Positions 44,584 through 53,473 are shown, counted from the first letter of the stretch. The stretch is 64,000 nucleotides of DNA from PWXP01 sp034005525 (GCA_034005525.1 JAVEUP010000014.1:1-64000), one strand, 5' to 3'. Notes: a model not told the origin generated them from the letters alone. A program made the numbers and translations.

Positions 44584-45647
44584 CAGAGCCATCTCTTCCG
44601 GCGGAAAAAACCGAGCATCCCGACCGTTACCAGTAGCATGATGCCCAGCACGGCGGGATACGCCCACTTCCAGTGCAGTTCCGGCATGAATTCGAAGTTC
44701 ATGCCGTAAATGCCTGCAATGAACGTAAGCGGGATGAAGATGGTGGCGATCATCGTCAGCACCTTCATGATGGCGTTCATGCGGTTCGACAAGCTGCTGA
44801 GGTAGATATCGGTGAGGCCGGCAAGGATGTCGCGGAGCGTTTCGACGGCGTCGAGCACCTGGACGCTGTGGTCGTACAGGTCGCGCAGGTACACGGCGGT
44901 GCTCGGCGCCAGCACCTCGCTCTCGGTGCGCTGCATCGCGGCGGTCATTTCGCGCATGGGCCACACGGCTTTGCGCAACGTGGCCAATTGGCGTTTGAGA
45001 AGGTGGATTTCTCGATGCACGCTCTCTTGAGGATCGGCGAGCACTCGGTCTTCGAGTTCGGCGGCGGTTTCGCCCATCTGCTCCAGAATGACGAAGTAAC
45101 TGTCGACGGTCGCGTCCAGCAGCGAGTAGGCGAGGTAGTCGGCTCCAGAGCGGCGCACCCTGCCCTTCGCAGTCCGCAGGCGCTCGCGGATGCCGTCGAA
45201 CACGTCGCCCGGCTGCTCCTGGAAGGAAAGCACGTATCCCTTGCCGATGATCAGACTGACCTGTTCGATAAGCAAGGCGCCGTTTCGGAAATCGAGCATC
45301 TTGACGACCACGTATACGTAGTCATCGAACACCTCGACTTTGGGCCGCTGGTGGGTATTGAGAATGTCTTCCTGGGTGAGTGGGTGCAGCCCAAACGCGG
45401 CTCCCAACTCTTCAATAACCGCCGGTTCGTGCAACCCGACCACGTCGATCCAAGTGACGGTGGGCGACCGGCGGAAGGCGGCGTACGCGGCCGGCTCGAC
45501 GCCCGTATGCTCTTCGAGACGCTGCTCGGTGTAGTCCATCACACGGATGTCGACGTTGGGGGTCTTTTGCTCGCCTACATGTACCAGGCTGCCGGGCGGA
45601 AGGCCCGCCTTCTTGCTGCCTGAAATGCCAAGCGGCAGTTTTGCCAA
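44583..45647 (-). CDS. corA: CorA-family Mg2+/Co2+ channel
   Basis: The conserved protein begins near SKKAGLPPGSLVHVGEQKTP. The closest start is a TTG at 45647 (354 residues); the frame stays open to an ATG at 45791, whose extra 48 residues are Arg-rich and look non-coding. The cytoplasmic funnel domain precedes two C-terminal helices with the selectivity motif YGMNFEFMPEL and a basic end FFRRKRWL. It carries Mg2+, Co2+ or Ni2+ down a gradient. The gene overlaps the P-type ATPase by 1-4 bp. Confidence 0.9.
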   Translation of the reverse strand: MAKLPLGISGSKKAGLPPGSLVHVGEQKTPNVDIRVMDYTEQRLEEHTGVEPAAYAAFRRSPTVTWIDVVGLHEPAVIEELGAAFGLHPLTQEDILNTHQRPKVEVFDDYVYVVVKMLDFRNGALLIEQVSLIIGKGYVLSFQEQPGDVFDGIRERLRTAKGRVRRSGADYLAYSLLDATVDSYFVILEQMGETAAELEDRVLADPQESVHREIHLLKRQLATLRKAVWPMREMTAAMQRTESEVLAPSTAVYLRDLYDHSVQVLDAVETLRDILAGLTDIYLSSLSNRMNAIMKVLTMIATIFIPLTFIAGIYGMNFEFMPELHWKWAYPAVLGIMLLVTVGMLGFFRRKRWL

Positions 45648-45863
45648 ACCTTGCAGCTTCCGACGCCTTGTCCTCCGTGGCCGCGGCGATGGGGATCGGC
45701 GGGGCCAGCCTCTTCGGAGACCAGTGGCGGATCCGCGACCGCGTCGGACAATCGACCTATGTGTCCATCCACATGGAGCCCCGTGCAACATGACGACAAG
45801 CCCCCAATGACATCCCGGCGGGGCTGGATTTGGCCGGCGGAGGGGGGCCGTTGGCGAAGCCGG

Positions 45864-45989
45864 TCACTTTGCCGGCCTCGCCTGGACGGCGTGGCACTGG
45901 GCGCACCGCGTCTGATGCCGGCTGAGCTTAACGCCGCACTTCGAGCAACGGCGGGCCTTCAGTTTCAAAACGTACGTCGTGCGAGGGCG
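45864..45989 (-). other. zinc-ribbon tail of the former att-site gene
   Basis: Directly outside the left att core, the minus strand in the frame FPVGS reads VLKLKARRCSKCGVKLSRHQ, then TRCAQCHAVQARPAK and stop. Two CxxC pairs make a plausible zinc ribbon. It is not in frame with the integrase tail. It may be the C-terminus of the gene used as target, now cut off from its start. Tentative. Confidence 0.35.
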
Positions 45990-47250
45990 GCTTCCCACTG
46001 GGAATGGCAGGGTCGCATACAATATCATCCAACCCCTTGTTTTCCCGTGTAATAGCGCTCGCGGTCTCTTCGGCTTGGGTGCTATTGAACGCATTACATG
46101 CGGTTAGCGCGCCGGTTTTCGTGCCGGTCGGGACCGGGGCCGTGGGTTCTGCCGTCGCCCGGGCGATATGCTCGGGAGTTACCTGCCGGTAGTTGGCGTC
46201 GGCAATCGCTTCGGAGTGGCCCAACCACGCCGCGCACACGTGGGAGGGAAACACGTCGGCCAGTTCCGTGGCTCGGGTTGCCCGCAGACTATTCCAGGGC
46301 TTCGGCCACGGCTTCAGTCCTGCCCTCACGATTGCCCGGGAAAACCACTTACATTCGGTCGAGTGCCGCAGGGTCGGAAAGATGTACTCGGCACCTTCCG
46401 GGGCCGCCTCCGATGCCTCCAACAACGCCCGTTGCACTTCCGGGAAGATCGGGCACACCCGCACACCGCCGCCCTTGTGCCGGGCCGTTTTGCTTGCCCG
46501 GATGCTCATGGTCCAAGTCGCCCAATTCACGTGCACCCATCGCATTGTGCGAATCTCGGAAAACACCCGCAGCCCCATGTACCGGGCCATAATGACAAGC
46601 AACCGTTGTTCATCGTTGGAACACTCGGGCAACACCCGTTCGATAACTTCACGCCCGACAAACACTTGCCTTTCCCGATTCGGTCGAACCGCACCCGCCA
46701 GCTTGACAAACGGGTTATTGTCGATGATGCCGTATTCGAGCGCCTTAGCGAAGAATTGTTTTGCGTGCCGTGCCCGCAGCCGTGCCGAGTTCTCGGCATA
46801 CTTCTTCTCGGTTCGCAGCCAGGCCGCCAACTTATCGGCATCGGCCGTGGTGATTTCGTGCAGGGGCTTGTCTGCTCCGAAGTATTCCACCAGGGCCGCT
46901 TGCGAATCCCGCCACGTCCCCACCGTTCCGCTTGCCACGTCGCCGCCGGCCATTCGCTGCCGGATGTAATCGTCGATGAAAGCCGCCAGGTAGGCCCGCG
47001 GCCTATCGTCAAGCAAGCCGGCCGACACCAGCCGCCCCCGTAGCGTGTCGGGCAGCTTGGAAACCCACGCCGCCGTGGGCCCGTCGAGCGGTGTATTCAA
47101 GACTTGCGCTTGCAACAGCCGTTCAACCATGCCCTTGGCCGTCTCGGCGTCTTTCCGCGCACACCGGCCCGTCCGCACCGTTTTTCTTTTGCCGTCATGG
47201 TTGAAAAGGATTCGCCAGCCGGCTTTCCCATCCCTTGCCAATGAAGCCAT
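45928..47250 (-). CDS. int: tyrosine recombinase (integrase) of the 8.2-kb element
   Basis: Predicted 440-residue protein; ATG at 47250 (MASLARDGKAGWRILFNHDG). The N-terminal arm-binding and core-binding regions are followed by the catalytic domain: Arg228 in YMGLRVFSEIRTMRW, NSLRATRATEL with Arg323 (Ser replaces the usual His of HxxR), WLGHSEA with His345, and nucleophile Tyr354 in ADANYRQVT. The last 20 residues lie outside the att core and are chromosomal. In the excised circle the frame would continue into 54204-54023, giving 480 residues (1,443 nt, an exact multiple of three) with tail VVAAWPTLPRRTRAGILAIV. Confidence 0.9.
   Translation of the reverse strand: MASLARDGKAGWRILFNHDGKRKTVRTGRCARKDAETAKGMVERLLQAQVLNTPLDGPTAAWVSKLPDTLRGRLVSAGLLDDRPRAYLAAFIDDYIRQRMAGGDVASGTVGTWRDSQAALVEYFGADKPLHEITTADADKLAAWLRTEKKYAENSARLRARHAKQFFAKALEYGIIDNNPFVKLAGAVRPNRERQVFVGREVIERVLPECSNDEQRLLVIMARYMGLRVFSEIRTMRWVHVNWATWTMSIRASKTARHKGGGVRVCPIFPEVQRALLEASEAAPEGAEYIFPTLRHSTECKWFSRAIVRAGLKPWPKPWNSLRATRATELADVFPSHVCAAWLGHSEAIADANYRQVTPEHIARATAEPTAPVPTGTKTGALTACNAFNSTQAEETASAITRENKGLDDIVCDPAIPSGKPPSHDVRFETEGPPLLEVRR
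45990..46005. other. attL core
   Basis: GCTTCCCACTGGGAAT, containing the perfect palindrome TTCCCA-C-TGGGAA, is repeated exactly and in the same orientation at 54205-54220. It lies in the 3' part of the integrase gene and encodes IPSGK on the minus strand. Confidence 0.75.
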
Positions 47251-47405
47251 GTCATCTGCCCTTTCTGGAAAGGGCCCCCACCGGGTTGCAATGCCTGCTT
47301 GCCAAACGACAAGAAGAACCCCGATGGGGGCGTGTTCGGTTCGGACAGCGTTTGACACTAGAAGCAGGCATTGCACTTACATTATTCGGTTTGCCGCCGC
47401 GGCAG

Positions 47406-47585
47406 TCAATAGGGCGTGCTCCCCGGTTTCCCTTCGGCCGGTCGAATCGCCACACAACGCCACCCATGGGCCCGCAGCAACGCTTTCAAGATTCGCCGTA
47501 GGGCAACGATCGTTCCCCCGCCGCCCGGGTGCGCCGGGGCCCGCAGGGTGATGATAAACTCCGGCCGGTCGGGCTTGTCCGCCAT
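47406..47585 (-). CDS. small element protein of 59 residues
   Basis: ATG at 47585 to TGA at 47406: MADKPDRPEFIITLRAPAHP, continuing GGGGTIVALRRILKALLRAH and GWRCVAIRPAEGKPGSTPY. A beta strand (FIITLRA), a basic helix (LRRILKALLRAHG) and another strand (RCVAIRPA) give a compact fold. The pattern resembles small proteins that accompany integrases on planctomycete elements, from memory only. It lies between the integrase and a terminator-like palindrome. Confidence 0.6.
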   Translation of the reverse strand: MADKPDRPEFIITLRAPAHPGGGGTIVALRRILKALLRAHGWRCVAIRPAEGKPGSTPY

Positions 47586-47614
47586 GTGTGTTTCCGGAAA
47601 AAAGTCTCAGCACC

Positions 47615-47661
47615 AAAACCGAAACCTCTTATTTCTCGGGTTTTTTGAGGGTTTCGGTTTT
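47615..47661. terminator. palindromic terminator after the primase gene
   Basis: AAAACCGAAACC (47615-47626) and GGTTTCGGTTTT (47650-47661) form a 12-bp perfect stem around a T-rich loop, 7 bp beyond the primase stop on the minus strand. A related copy in inverse orientation, with conserved flank (TGTGTTTCCGGA), is at 53930-53976. Confidence 0.55.
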
Positions 47662-47668
47662 CTTGCTT

Positions 47669-50026
47669 TCACGCCCCTAGTACAAATGCACGTGTCGGCC
47701 GCCCCCCACCGGGGCCCGGGGGAACGTCCTGCCATTGGCCCACGCCGGCCGTCACAAGTTCGGCAAGTGCCATCTCGGCCTTGTCGGCGTCGCCGCCGTA
47801 GCCGTGATGCCGAATATCCCGGGGCGTAACCCGACCGCCCAACCGCCCGATCAGTTCGGCCAACTGCCGCCGGGCCGTGTCCTCTTCGGTTTCAGATAGC
47901 TGTGAATACAGCCGCCGGGCTTCGTGGCCAAACCACCGGGCCAGCTTCACGCCGGCCGCCACGCTGTCGGCGTCGATGCACTCGGGGCCGGCCGTGCTGT
48001 CGCCGTCGACCAGCCGCACGAGGTGAACCAACAGGGCAAGCCGTGCCGCATACGCTTCCAACTTGGCCCACACCGCTGCCAGTTCGCCCGATAGGGCCGC
48101 CGTCTCTTCGGCGTGTTCATCGAAGAACGAAACCCATTGCCGCTTCGCTTGGCCGTCCAACCGCAACGTCACCGGCTGGGGTTCGCCGTCCGGCCCGGGT
48201 TCCGGTTCCAATTCGTACAACCGCCGGAAGAGTTCGGCCATCGTCCATTCGCACGTGGGGGCAATATCGGCCTCCGTCCAACGCTTTGCCCGCCGTGGGG
48301 GCGATGCTAGCAGCAACCGGGCCGCCAGGCCGTCTTGAAAATGCTCGGGGCCGAGTGCCCGCCACAGCACCGCCGGCTGAATACAGCCGCACAACGACAC
48401 CGCCGCCCGTGGGACAAAGATCGTTTTCGGGTTGCCAGTTTTTCGGTCGATGCATATCGACCGCCCGCCCCACAATTCAAGCCACTTCGGCGCGTCGCCG
48501 CTGCCCTTGGAGTACTTATCGAATGATCCCAACCAGCCGGCCAACTCATCCCGGGCACACAACAGCCCCCTTGGGTTCTGTAACAGCAACAGCGCCAGCG
48601 CCTCGAGGGTGCAATCGTCCGTCCAATATCGGGCCGCCGTGGGTTCGTCGGGCCGTTCCGGGGGTTCGCCGCCGGTTTTGCTTTTCCGCCAGGCCGCCAG
48701 TTCCTTTTCGTAGTGCAGCACGTCCACGCTGTGTGCCGCCACGGCTTCGGCATGTTCAGCCATGGCTTGCTTCTGCCATTGGCGAATCGGCCGCAACGCC
48801 AGTTCCATCGCCGGGCTTTTCGCCGTGCCCGATTCGGCAACCACCGCACTCCAAATAATGGCCGGTTCCTGCCAGCCCCGTTTCAGTTCCACCCGTCGGC
48901 TATTCCCCACGGCCGCCGCCAGGCCGGCCAGCAATGGCACCGCCACAAGCGCCTCATCGCACCCAACCGCCCGGGCCGCCGCCGACACAAAGCCGGCCAT
49001 GGGTTCCGGTAGGGCCGCCGTGGGAAACGGCTGCCAGGGCAGGGCCGGGCCCACCGTCTTCGCCGCGACGGCCGGGGACTGGGGCTGCCAGTTTGGGGCA
49101 TCGTCGGCCAGGCCGTGCAACGTCTCGGTCAACTCTGCCGGTTCGTGGGCGTCTCGGAGTTCAAGCCAGTCCCACAAGTCCCCGCCCGGTTCCAGCCCTT
49201 CCAAACGCAACACCTTTATCCGTGGGGCCGGCCGTAGGGCTGCCAGGATGCCGCCCACGGTCGATATGTACTCTTCGCCGGGTTCATCGGCATCGGGGCA
49301 CAGAACCACGTCCTTGCCCGCCAAGGGCTGCCAGTCGGCCTTCTGCGGGGCTAAGGCCCCGTTCATCGAACACGTGGCCACCAGCCCCACGCTTCGGCCC
49401 GCATCGGCACACTTTTCGCCCTCGACAATGAAGACCCGCGGGGCGTCGGCCAACTCGGGCAGTCGATACAACGGCCGTGGTGGATCGGGCCCCCGTGCTG
49501 CCCACCCGTCGCCGGATCGGCTCACCATGCGAAACGTCTTGTCACCGTCCGGAAGATCGAACCGCACCACGGTCGCCACTTCCACGCCGGCCGCGTCATG
49601 GTAGGGCCACGTCGCCGTGGGCGAAGTGCCGACCGCCCTTGCCGTCGCCGCCGTAGCCGCCGCCAGGGTCGGGTAGGTTTTCGGTTTCGCTGCCGGCCGG
49701 GCCCGCTTGCGGTTTGCTGACTGGGGGCCGGTTCCGTCGCCGATGTACTCGGCCACCGCATCGACCGCCCGGGGCAACGTCCAACCATTCAACCATTGCA
49801 GGGCCGCCAGGCCGTCGCCGTTCCGGCTGGAAAAGCACTTGCGGCACAACAGGGCACCGGCCGCCTCATCGACCAACGAAAACCTATCGTCGCCACCGCA
49901 CCGTGGGCAAGGGTGGTTTCGGCCGTCGAGAATATCGGCGTCGAGTCCGCCCACGGCCGCCAGGATTGCCGGCCACCGGCCTGCCGCCCGCTGTTTCAGT
50001 TCGCTTGCGTCAAGTCGTCTCGGCAT
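47669..50026 (-). CDS. primase/TOPRIM and DUF3987 replication-type protein
   Basis: Predicted 785-residue protein. Residues 35-70 hold a CHC2-like zinc finger (Cys40, Cys43, Cys61, Cys64: CPRCGG...CRKC). A TOPRIM-like domain follows with VFIVEGEKCADAG and DVVLCPDADEPGEEY. The C-terminal half (about 340-785) is DUF3987, with AVVAESGTAKSPAMELAL in place of a normal P-loop and RDELAGWLGSFDKY. The zinc-TOPRIM-DUF3987 layout is typical of mobile-element primase-helicase relatives. It may start replication of the excised element. It overlaps the HTH gene upstream. Confidence 0.85.
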   Translation of the reverse strand: MPRRLDASELKQRAAGRWPAILAAVGGLDADILDGRNHPCPRCGGDDRFSLVDEAAGALLCRKCFSSRNGDGLAALQWLNGWTLPRAVDAVAEYIGDGTGPQSANRKRARPAAKPKTYPTLAAATAATARAVGTSPTATWPYHDAAGVEVATVVRFDLPDGDKTFRMVSRSGDGWAARGPDPPRPLYRLPELADAPRVFIVEGEKCADAGRSVGLVATCSMNGALAPQKADWQPLAGKDVVLCPDADEPGEEYISTVGGILAALRPAPRIKVLRLEGLEPGGDLWDWLELRDAHEPAELTETLHGLADDAPNWQPQSPAVAAKTVGPALPWQPFPTAALPEPMAGFVSAAARAVGCDEALVAVPLLAGLAAAVGNSRRVELKRGWQEPAIIWSAVVAESGTAKSPAMELALRPIRQWQKQAMAEHAEAVAAHSVDVLHYEKELAAWRKSKTGGEPPERPDEPTAARYWTDDCTLEALALLLLQNPRGLLCARDELAGWLGSFDKYSKGSGDAPKWLELWGGRSICIDRKTGNPKTIFVPRAAVSLCGCIQPAVLWRALGPEHFQDGLAARLLLASPPRRAKRWTEADIAPTCEWTMAELFRRLYELEPEPGPDGEPQPVTLRLDGQAKRQWVSFFDEHAEETAALSGELAAVWAKLEAYAARLALLVHLVRLVDGDSTAGPECIDADSVAAGVKLARWFGHEARRLYSQLSETEEDTARRQLAELIGRLGGRVTPRDIRHHGYGGDADKAEMALAELVTAGVGQWQDVPPGPGGGRPTRAFVLGA

Positions 50027-50228
50027 CGTCCGCCCCCTGTGTCAGCCGATCGATCGCCCGTTCAATGTCGGCCGCCCGATAAAGCCGCCGGTTGCCCAGC
50101 TTGCACACGGGAATGGGGCCACGTGGAAACGTCAAATTCCACAGGCCGCTTTGGCTGATCGACAAAGCCGCCGCCGCCTCTTTGGCCGACCAAAGCAACT
50201 TAGCGGGGGCCGTGAAAGTGCTATGCAT
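50010..50228 (-). CDS. excisionase-like helix-turn-helix protein
   Basis: Predicted 72-residue protein, ATG at 50228. MerR/Xis-type winged helix: LWSAKEAAAALSISQSGLWN, then LGNRRLYRAADIERAIDRL. It overlaps the primase gene (17 bp) and the preceding gene (8 bp). It could act as recombination directionality factor or repressor. Confidence 0.8.
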   Translation of the reverse strand: MHSTFTAPAKLLWSAKEAAAALSISQSGLWNLTFPRGPIPVCKLGNRRLYRAADIERAIDRLTQGADDAETT

Positions 50229-50445
50229 CGCCGCCCCCTTTCTGCCCCCCGTCGCCGGCTTCGCTTTCCAACCAGTCGAGAAGCCACCGGCCAAGGTAGA
50301 CAACTCGGCTTCCCTGTTTGGCGAACCGCAGCCGGCCGGAACGTCGGGCCCGCCGTAGTCCGGCCGTCGAGAAGCCGGCCAACGTCAGGGCCGCATCGTC
50401 GTAAACGGCCTCGGGGGCGATGTGCAAACGTGTTTCCGCTGTCAT
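50221..50445 (-). CDS. second small helix-turn-helix protein
   Basis: Predicted 74-residue protein, ATG at 50445 (MTAETRLHIAPEAVYDDAAL). The Xis/MerR-like core is ALTLAGFSTAGLRRARRSGR, LGRWLLDWLES. It is a distinct sequence from its neighbour but has the same expected fold, so the element has two candidate excisionases. Confidence 0.75.
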   Translation of the reverse strand: MTAETRLHIAPEAVYDDAALTLAGFSTAGLRRARRSGRLRFAKQGSRVVYLGRWLLDWLESEAGDGGQKGGGDA

Positions 50446-50580
50446 CGTCTCGCATGTTCCTTTCTGTCGGCCGGTTGTGTCGGCAGACATCGGGCAGCAT
50501 AGCAGACGATTTCCGAAAAGGGCCCGGTTGGGCTTCGGAGTGCAGTTAGAGTTCGCCGGTTTTCGCCGGTATCAGCCGGC

Positions 50581-51198
50581 CTACAGCCGGTCGCTTGGGT
50601 GCCGTTTGGGCAATTCCCGTTTCACCCGCTTTTCAAGATACGGGCGAATATCCCCCCACCGCCATTCTGCCGGCTGCCCGCCGCCGCCGGCCACAATCGG
50701 CAGGGGGAAGTCAGCATCTTCCTTCTGCCAGTTTTGCAGGGTTCGCTTGGCCCTCCCCGCCACGCCGGCCGCTTGGAGAAGTCGCACACAAAAGTCATCG
50801 TGGGGGCTGTCGCCGGGGCTGTTGGGTATCGGCTGTCCCGTCGCCCGCAGCCGTTCCAGGCCGCCCTTTACCCATGGGATAAGTTCGTTGGGCCAGTACT
50901 CGGCAAAATGTTCGATAGACAGGCCCGCCACGGCCGCTTGCCGGCTCAGTTCCGCAAGGTTCCGTGGCTCGGGTTGCCCCGTCGCTTCCGTCCACCCCGT
51001 CAGGTCAGCTTTGCAGGGTAGAGCGTTGCGAAGATCGACCAACGCCGCCCGGTATGCGGAGCTCGCGGCTTTGCCCGGGGCTGGGGCCGCCGCCATAGCC
51101 GCATCGACCAACGCCAGAACCGGCCCGGTTGGCCAGACCAATTCGGCCGTCAACAACTCGACACCGCCGGCCAGTGTGCCGCCGCTTTTCGTCGCCAT
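50581..51198 (-). CDS. element protein with putative C-terminal DNA-binding domain
   Basis: Predicted 205-residue protein. The N-terminal two thirds are helical with no known motif. The end (RTLQNWQKEDADFPLPIVAG, then EWRWGDIRPYLEKRVKREL) looks like a winged-helix of the kind used in plasmid and phage regulators. Downstream, 135 bp separate it from the HTH genes. Confidence 0.6.
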   Translation of the reverse strand: MATKSGGTLAGGVELLTAELVWPTGPVLALVDAAMAAAPAPGKAASSAYRAALVDLRNALPCKADLTGWTEATGQPEPRNLAELSRQAAVAGLSIEHFAEYWPNELIPWVKGGLERLRATGQPIPNSPGDSPHDDFCVRLLQAAGVAGRAKRTLQNWQKEDADFPLPIVAGGGGQPAEWRWGDIRPYLEKRVKRELPKRHPSDRL

Positions 51199-51368
51199 CA
51201 GAAACCTACCTTTCTACAATCGGGCCGGGCCCGGTCGGGCCGCTGGTCGAAAGGTAGACAAACCGGCCGCCCGCCGTGCCCGCTTGGCCAGGAGTTGCGC
51301 AACCCGCCGGCCGTCCCGTGTGTGTTCAGTGTACCACGGCCGCCGCCGCCGCAACAGTCGGCCGCCCG

Positions 51369-52073
51369 TCAAACCGCTGCCAGCCGGGCCGCCAGGGGTT
51401 CAAGCCGCTTGCCGAGTTCATCGAACCGCTGTTGGGCCCGGGTCAATTCGGCCTCCAGGTGGGCCTTTCGGCCCGCCAGCCCTTCGGCCTCTTGTGTGGC
51501 CCGCCGCTGCTTGTATTCGTCGGGGCCAGCCGCCCGGGCCCGCCCCAAAGCTTCCTGCCGCTGCGTTTCGGCATACTCCACTTCGTCGGCCAGCCGCTGC
51601 ACTTCGCCGCCGGCCGCCGTCCATTCCCGCAGCAGCTTCCCGTGTTCGACCGCCGCTTGCGGGTCGACAACAATCTGCCGGGCCCGTTGTTCGGCATCGG
51701 CCGCTTGCTGCAGTTTGGCGTCGATGTCTTCCAGCTCCCAGACACACGGCCCGATCGTTTCGGCGTGTTTCTCTTCGGCCCGTTCAAGTTCGGCATCGGC
51801 TGCCCGGATAACGGCTTGGAGTTCGGCCTTGCGTTTTTCCAACGTCGCCGCCGTGGCCGCCAGGTCGGTCAAACGCCGTTTTTCCGCCGCCTTGTGGGCA
51901 ATGTCGGCAAACTCTTCGGCCGACACACCGGCCGCCGTCAGGGCCGTCTCGATTGCTTGCAGGTCGGGCGTCCTCTTGCTGCCCGCCGCCGCCCGCCGGG
52001 CAAGTTCCAAAACGGTTTGGTAAGCCGTCTCACGCCGCCGGCCGAGTTCGCCGAGAAGTTTCTTCAAGTCCAT
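51369..52073 (-). CDS. coiled-coil protein of the element
   Basis: Predicted 234-residue protein made almost wholly of charged heptads (LEKRKAELQAVIRAADAELE, LEAELTRAQQRFDELGKRLE) with one early non-coil segment (TALTAAGVSAEEFADIAHKA). No catalytic motif. It overlaps the 3' end of the HELGH-motif gene by 44 bp, which points to co-translation and perhaps a shared complex. Confidence 0.65.
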   Translation of the reverse strand: MDLKKLLGELGRRRETAYQTVLELARRAAAGSKRTPDLQAIETALTAAGVSAEEFADIAHKAAEKRRLTDLAATAATLEKRKAELQAVIRAADAELERAEEKHAETIGPCVWELEDIDAKLQQAADAEQRARQIVVDPQAAVEHGKLLREWTAAGGEVQRLADEVEYAETQRQEALGRARAAGPDEYKQRRATQEAEGLAGRKAHLEAELTRAQQRFDELGKRLEPLAARLAAV

Positions 52074-52866
52074 CGTTCACGCCTCCAAATAGGTGCAGGC
52101 CCTGCATAAGGGCTTCTGTTTGTTCTCCGGTCGGTTTTGCCAGGCCGCAGTACCAGCGCCGAATATCGGCCCGCCACAGCCGGGCAAACGCTTCAGGGGG
52201 TGAAGTCTCGGCCAGTTCCCGCAGCTTCATGCCGACCAGCCGGTCGGGTTCGCCGGCCAACGCCGCCGCATATCGCCAGCCGGCCGACAAGCCGTAGTTT
52301 TCCAATTCCAACGATGCCATCGCCGCCAGGCCCAGCAGCCGGCCGATACGGGCCGCCGCATGTTGGGCAAGTCGAATCCATTGGCCGTCATGGTACGACC
52401 AGGGCACCGCCGTTTCACGGGCCGCCGGATGAACCGCCCGGGCCCACGCTTCCACCGCCGGCTTGATGCTCAGTTCGGCATCCTGGGGCAAGTCGTGAAA
52501 CGTCCAACCCGACCGCACTACGTGGCCGAGTTCGTGGCCGAGAACGTCGGCCAACAGGCTTTCCAGGATTCGGCCGGTATTCGCACCGGGCCGCCCCGCC
52601 GCCGTCTCGGCCACCGTCTCGGATAGGGCCACGTCGCCCAACATGATGCACCCGCCGCGGCCACGCCACGGCCTCAAGTGCCGCCGCAACGCCACGTCCA
52701 AGCAATTGCCCGTCCACGCCAGGTGCCGCCGGCCGAGTGCCGAGTACGGGCTGGGCAGCGTCGATGCCAGGGCCACGTAACATCGGTCGCCCAACAGGCC
52801 GGCCGCCGCCCGTTCCAGTTCCGGGCGCAATTTGCCGATTCGTTTTGCAAGGGTGTTTCGGTTCAT
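52030..52866 (-). CDS. element protein with HExxH zinc-peptidase-like motif
   Basis: Predicted 278-residue protein, ATG at 52866. The segment LLADVLGHELGHVVRSGWTF contains HELGH, the zinc-binding HExxH of metallopeptidases, followed by helices rich in Ala and Trp. A third zinc ligand cannot be named with certainty (a Glu in LSIKPAVEAWARAVH is possible). If it is a protease, targets might be a repressor or the coiled-coil partner. The motif may also be structural. Confidence 0.6.
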   Translation of the reverse strand: MNRNTLAKRIGKLRPELERAAAGLLGDRCYVALASTLPSPYSALGRRHLAWTGNCLDVALRRHLRPWRGRGGCIMLGDVALSETVAETAAGRPGANTGRILESLLADVLGHELGHVVRSGWTFHDLPQDAELSIKPAVEAWARAVHPAARETAVPWSYHDGQWIRLAQHAAARIGRLLGLAAMASLELENYGLSAGWRYAAALAGEPDRLVGMKLRELAETSPPEAFARLWRADIRRWYCGLAKPTGEQTEALMQGLHLFGGVNDGLEETSRRTRPAA

Positions 52867-52929
52867 ACTTCCATTCTCCGGGGGCCGTGCTGGAAGTCGA
52901 GTCACAATCGTCCAGTTTCTGGAACGATG

Positions 52930-53121
52930 TTACCGAAGGAAAACCAGTACCTTGGCCCCGCAGCTTTGGCACTTTGTGAACCGGGTCGTTCTGTCGCCGC
53001 CGTGGGACAGCGTTTTGTAGGCCAGCAGCCGCCGGCTACCGCATCGGGGGCATCGGGGCCAGCAGGCCGCCACGTGCAACCGCCGGCCGCCGCCGCTGTC
53101 GTGTTCGTTCGGTTCACTCAT
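52930..53121 (-). CDS. small zinc-ribbon protein
   Basis: Predicted 63-residue protein with two CxxC pairs (CPRCGS, KCQSCG) separated by about 26 residues, forming a zinc ribbon. It overlaps the preceding gene by 8 bp. A DNA- or RNA-binding role is likely from the fold class only. Confidence 0.65.
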   Translation of the reverse strand: MSEPNEHDSGGGRRLHVAACWPRCPRCGSRRLLAYKTLSHGGDRTTRFTKCQSCGAKVLVFLR

Positions 53122-53338
53122 CGGCGTATTCGCTCAGCAGGGCTTCCAGTTCACCAATCACCGCATCGGCCCGCCGCATCGCCGCCCGCAGTCGGGCCCG
53201 GTCGGGCCGCCGGGGCTGCCGAGTCGCCGGGGCCGCCGGTCGGGCCGGCTCTTCGTCCGGTTGCCGCCGGGGCCGACCAGGGCCGCCGGGGCAACCCCTC
53301 AAGAATTGGCCTTTTCTGTTCCGTTTTTTGGCCGCCAT
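53114..53338 (-). CDS. small basic protein, DUF5681-like start
   Basis: Predicted 74-residue protein, first gene of the element's minus-strand operon. The N-terminus KGQFLRGCPGGPGRPRRQPD resembles the short Gly/Pro motif at the head of DUF5681 phage-related proteins. The C-terminus is an amphipathic helix (RADAVIGELEALLSEYADE). Confidence 0.55.
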   Translation of the reverse strand: MAAKKRNRKGQFLRGCPGGPGRPRRQPDEEPARPAAPATRQPRRPDRARLRAAMRRADAVIGELEALLSEYADE

Positions 53339-53435
53339 TCCGTTTACCCTCCGTTTTTTGCCGTTTCCGGCTGTCGTAAAGAAGGTGAGTTAATCCGTCC
53401 GATGTATTCCTCGCCCCCTTTCATCGCGCGCTTTC

Positions 53436-53473
53436 GCGGAGAACCTACATAGGGGGGTCGCTAGGTTCTCCGC
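53436..53473. promoter_or_regulatory. perfect 12-bp inverted repeat upstream of the element operon
   Basis: GCGGAGAACCTA (53436-53447) and TAGGTTCTCCGC (53462-53473) with a 14-base loop, about 100 bp upstream of the operon's first gene and about 70 bp from the hairpin array. It is a candidate operator for divergent transcription of operon and array. Confidence 0.55.
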
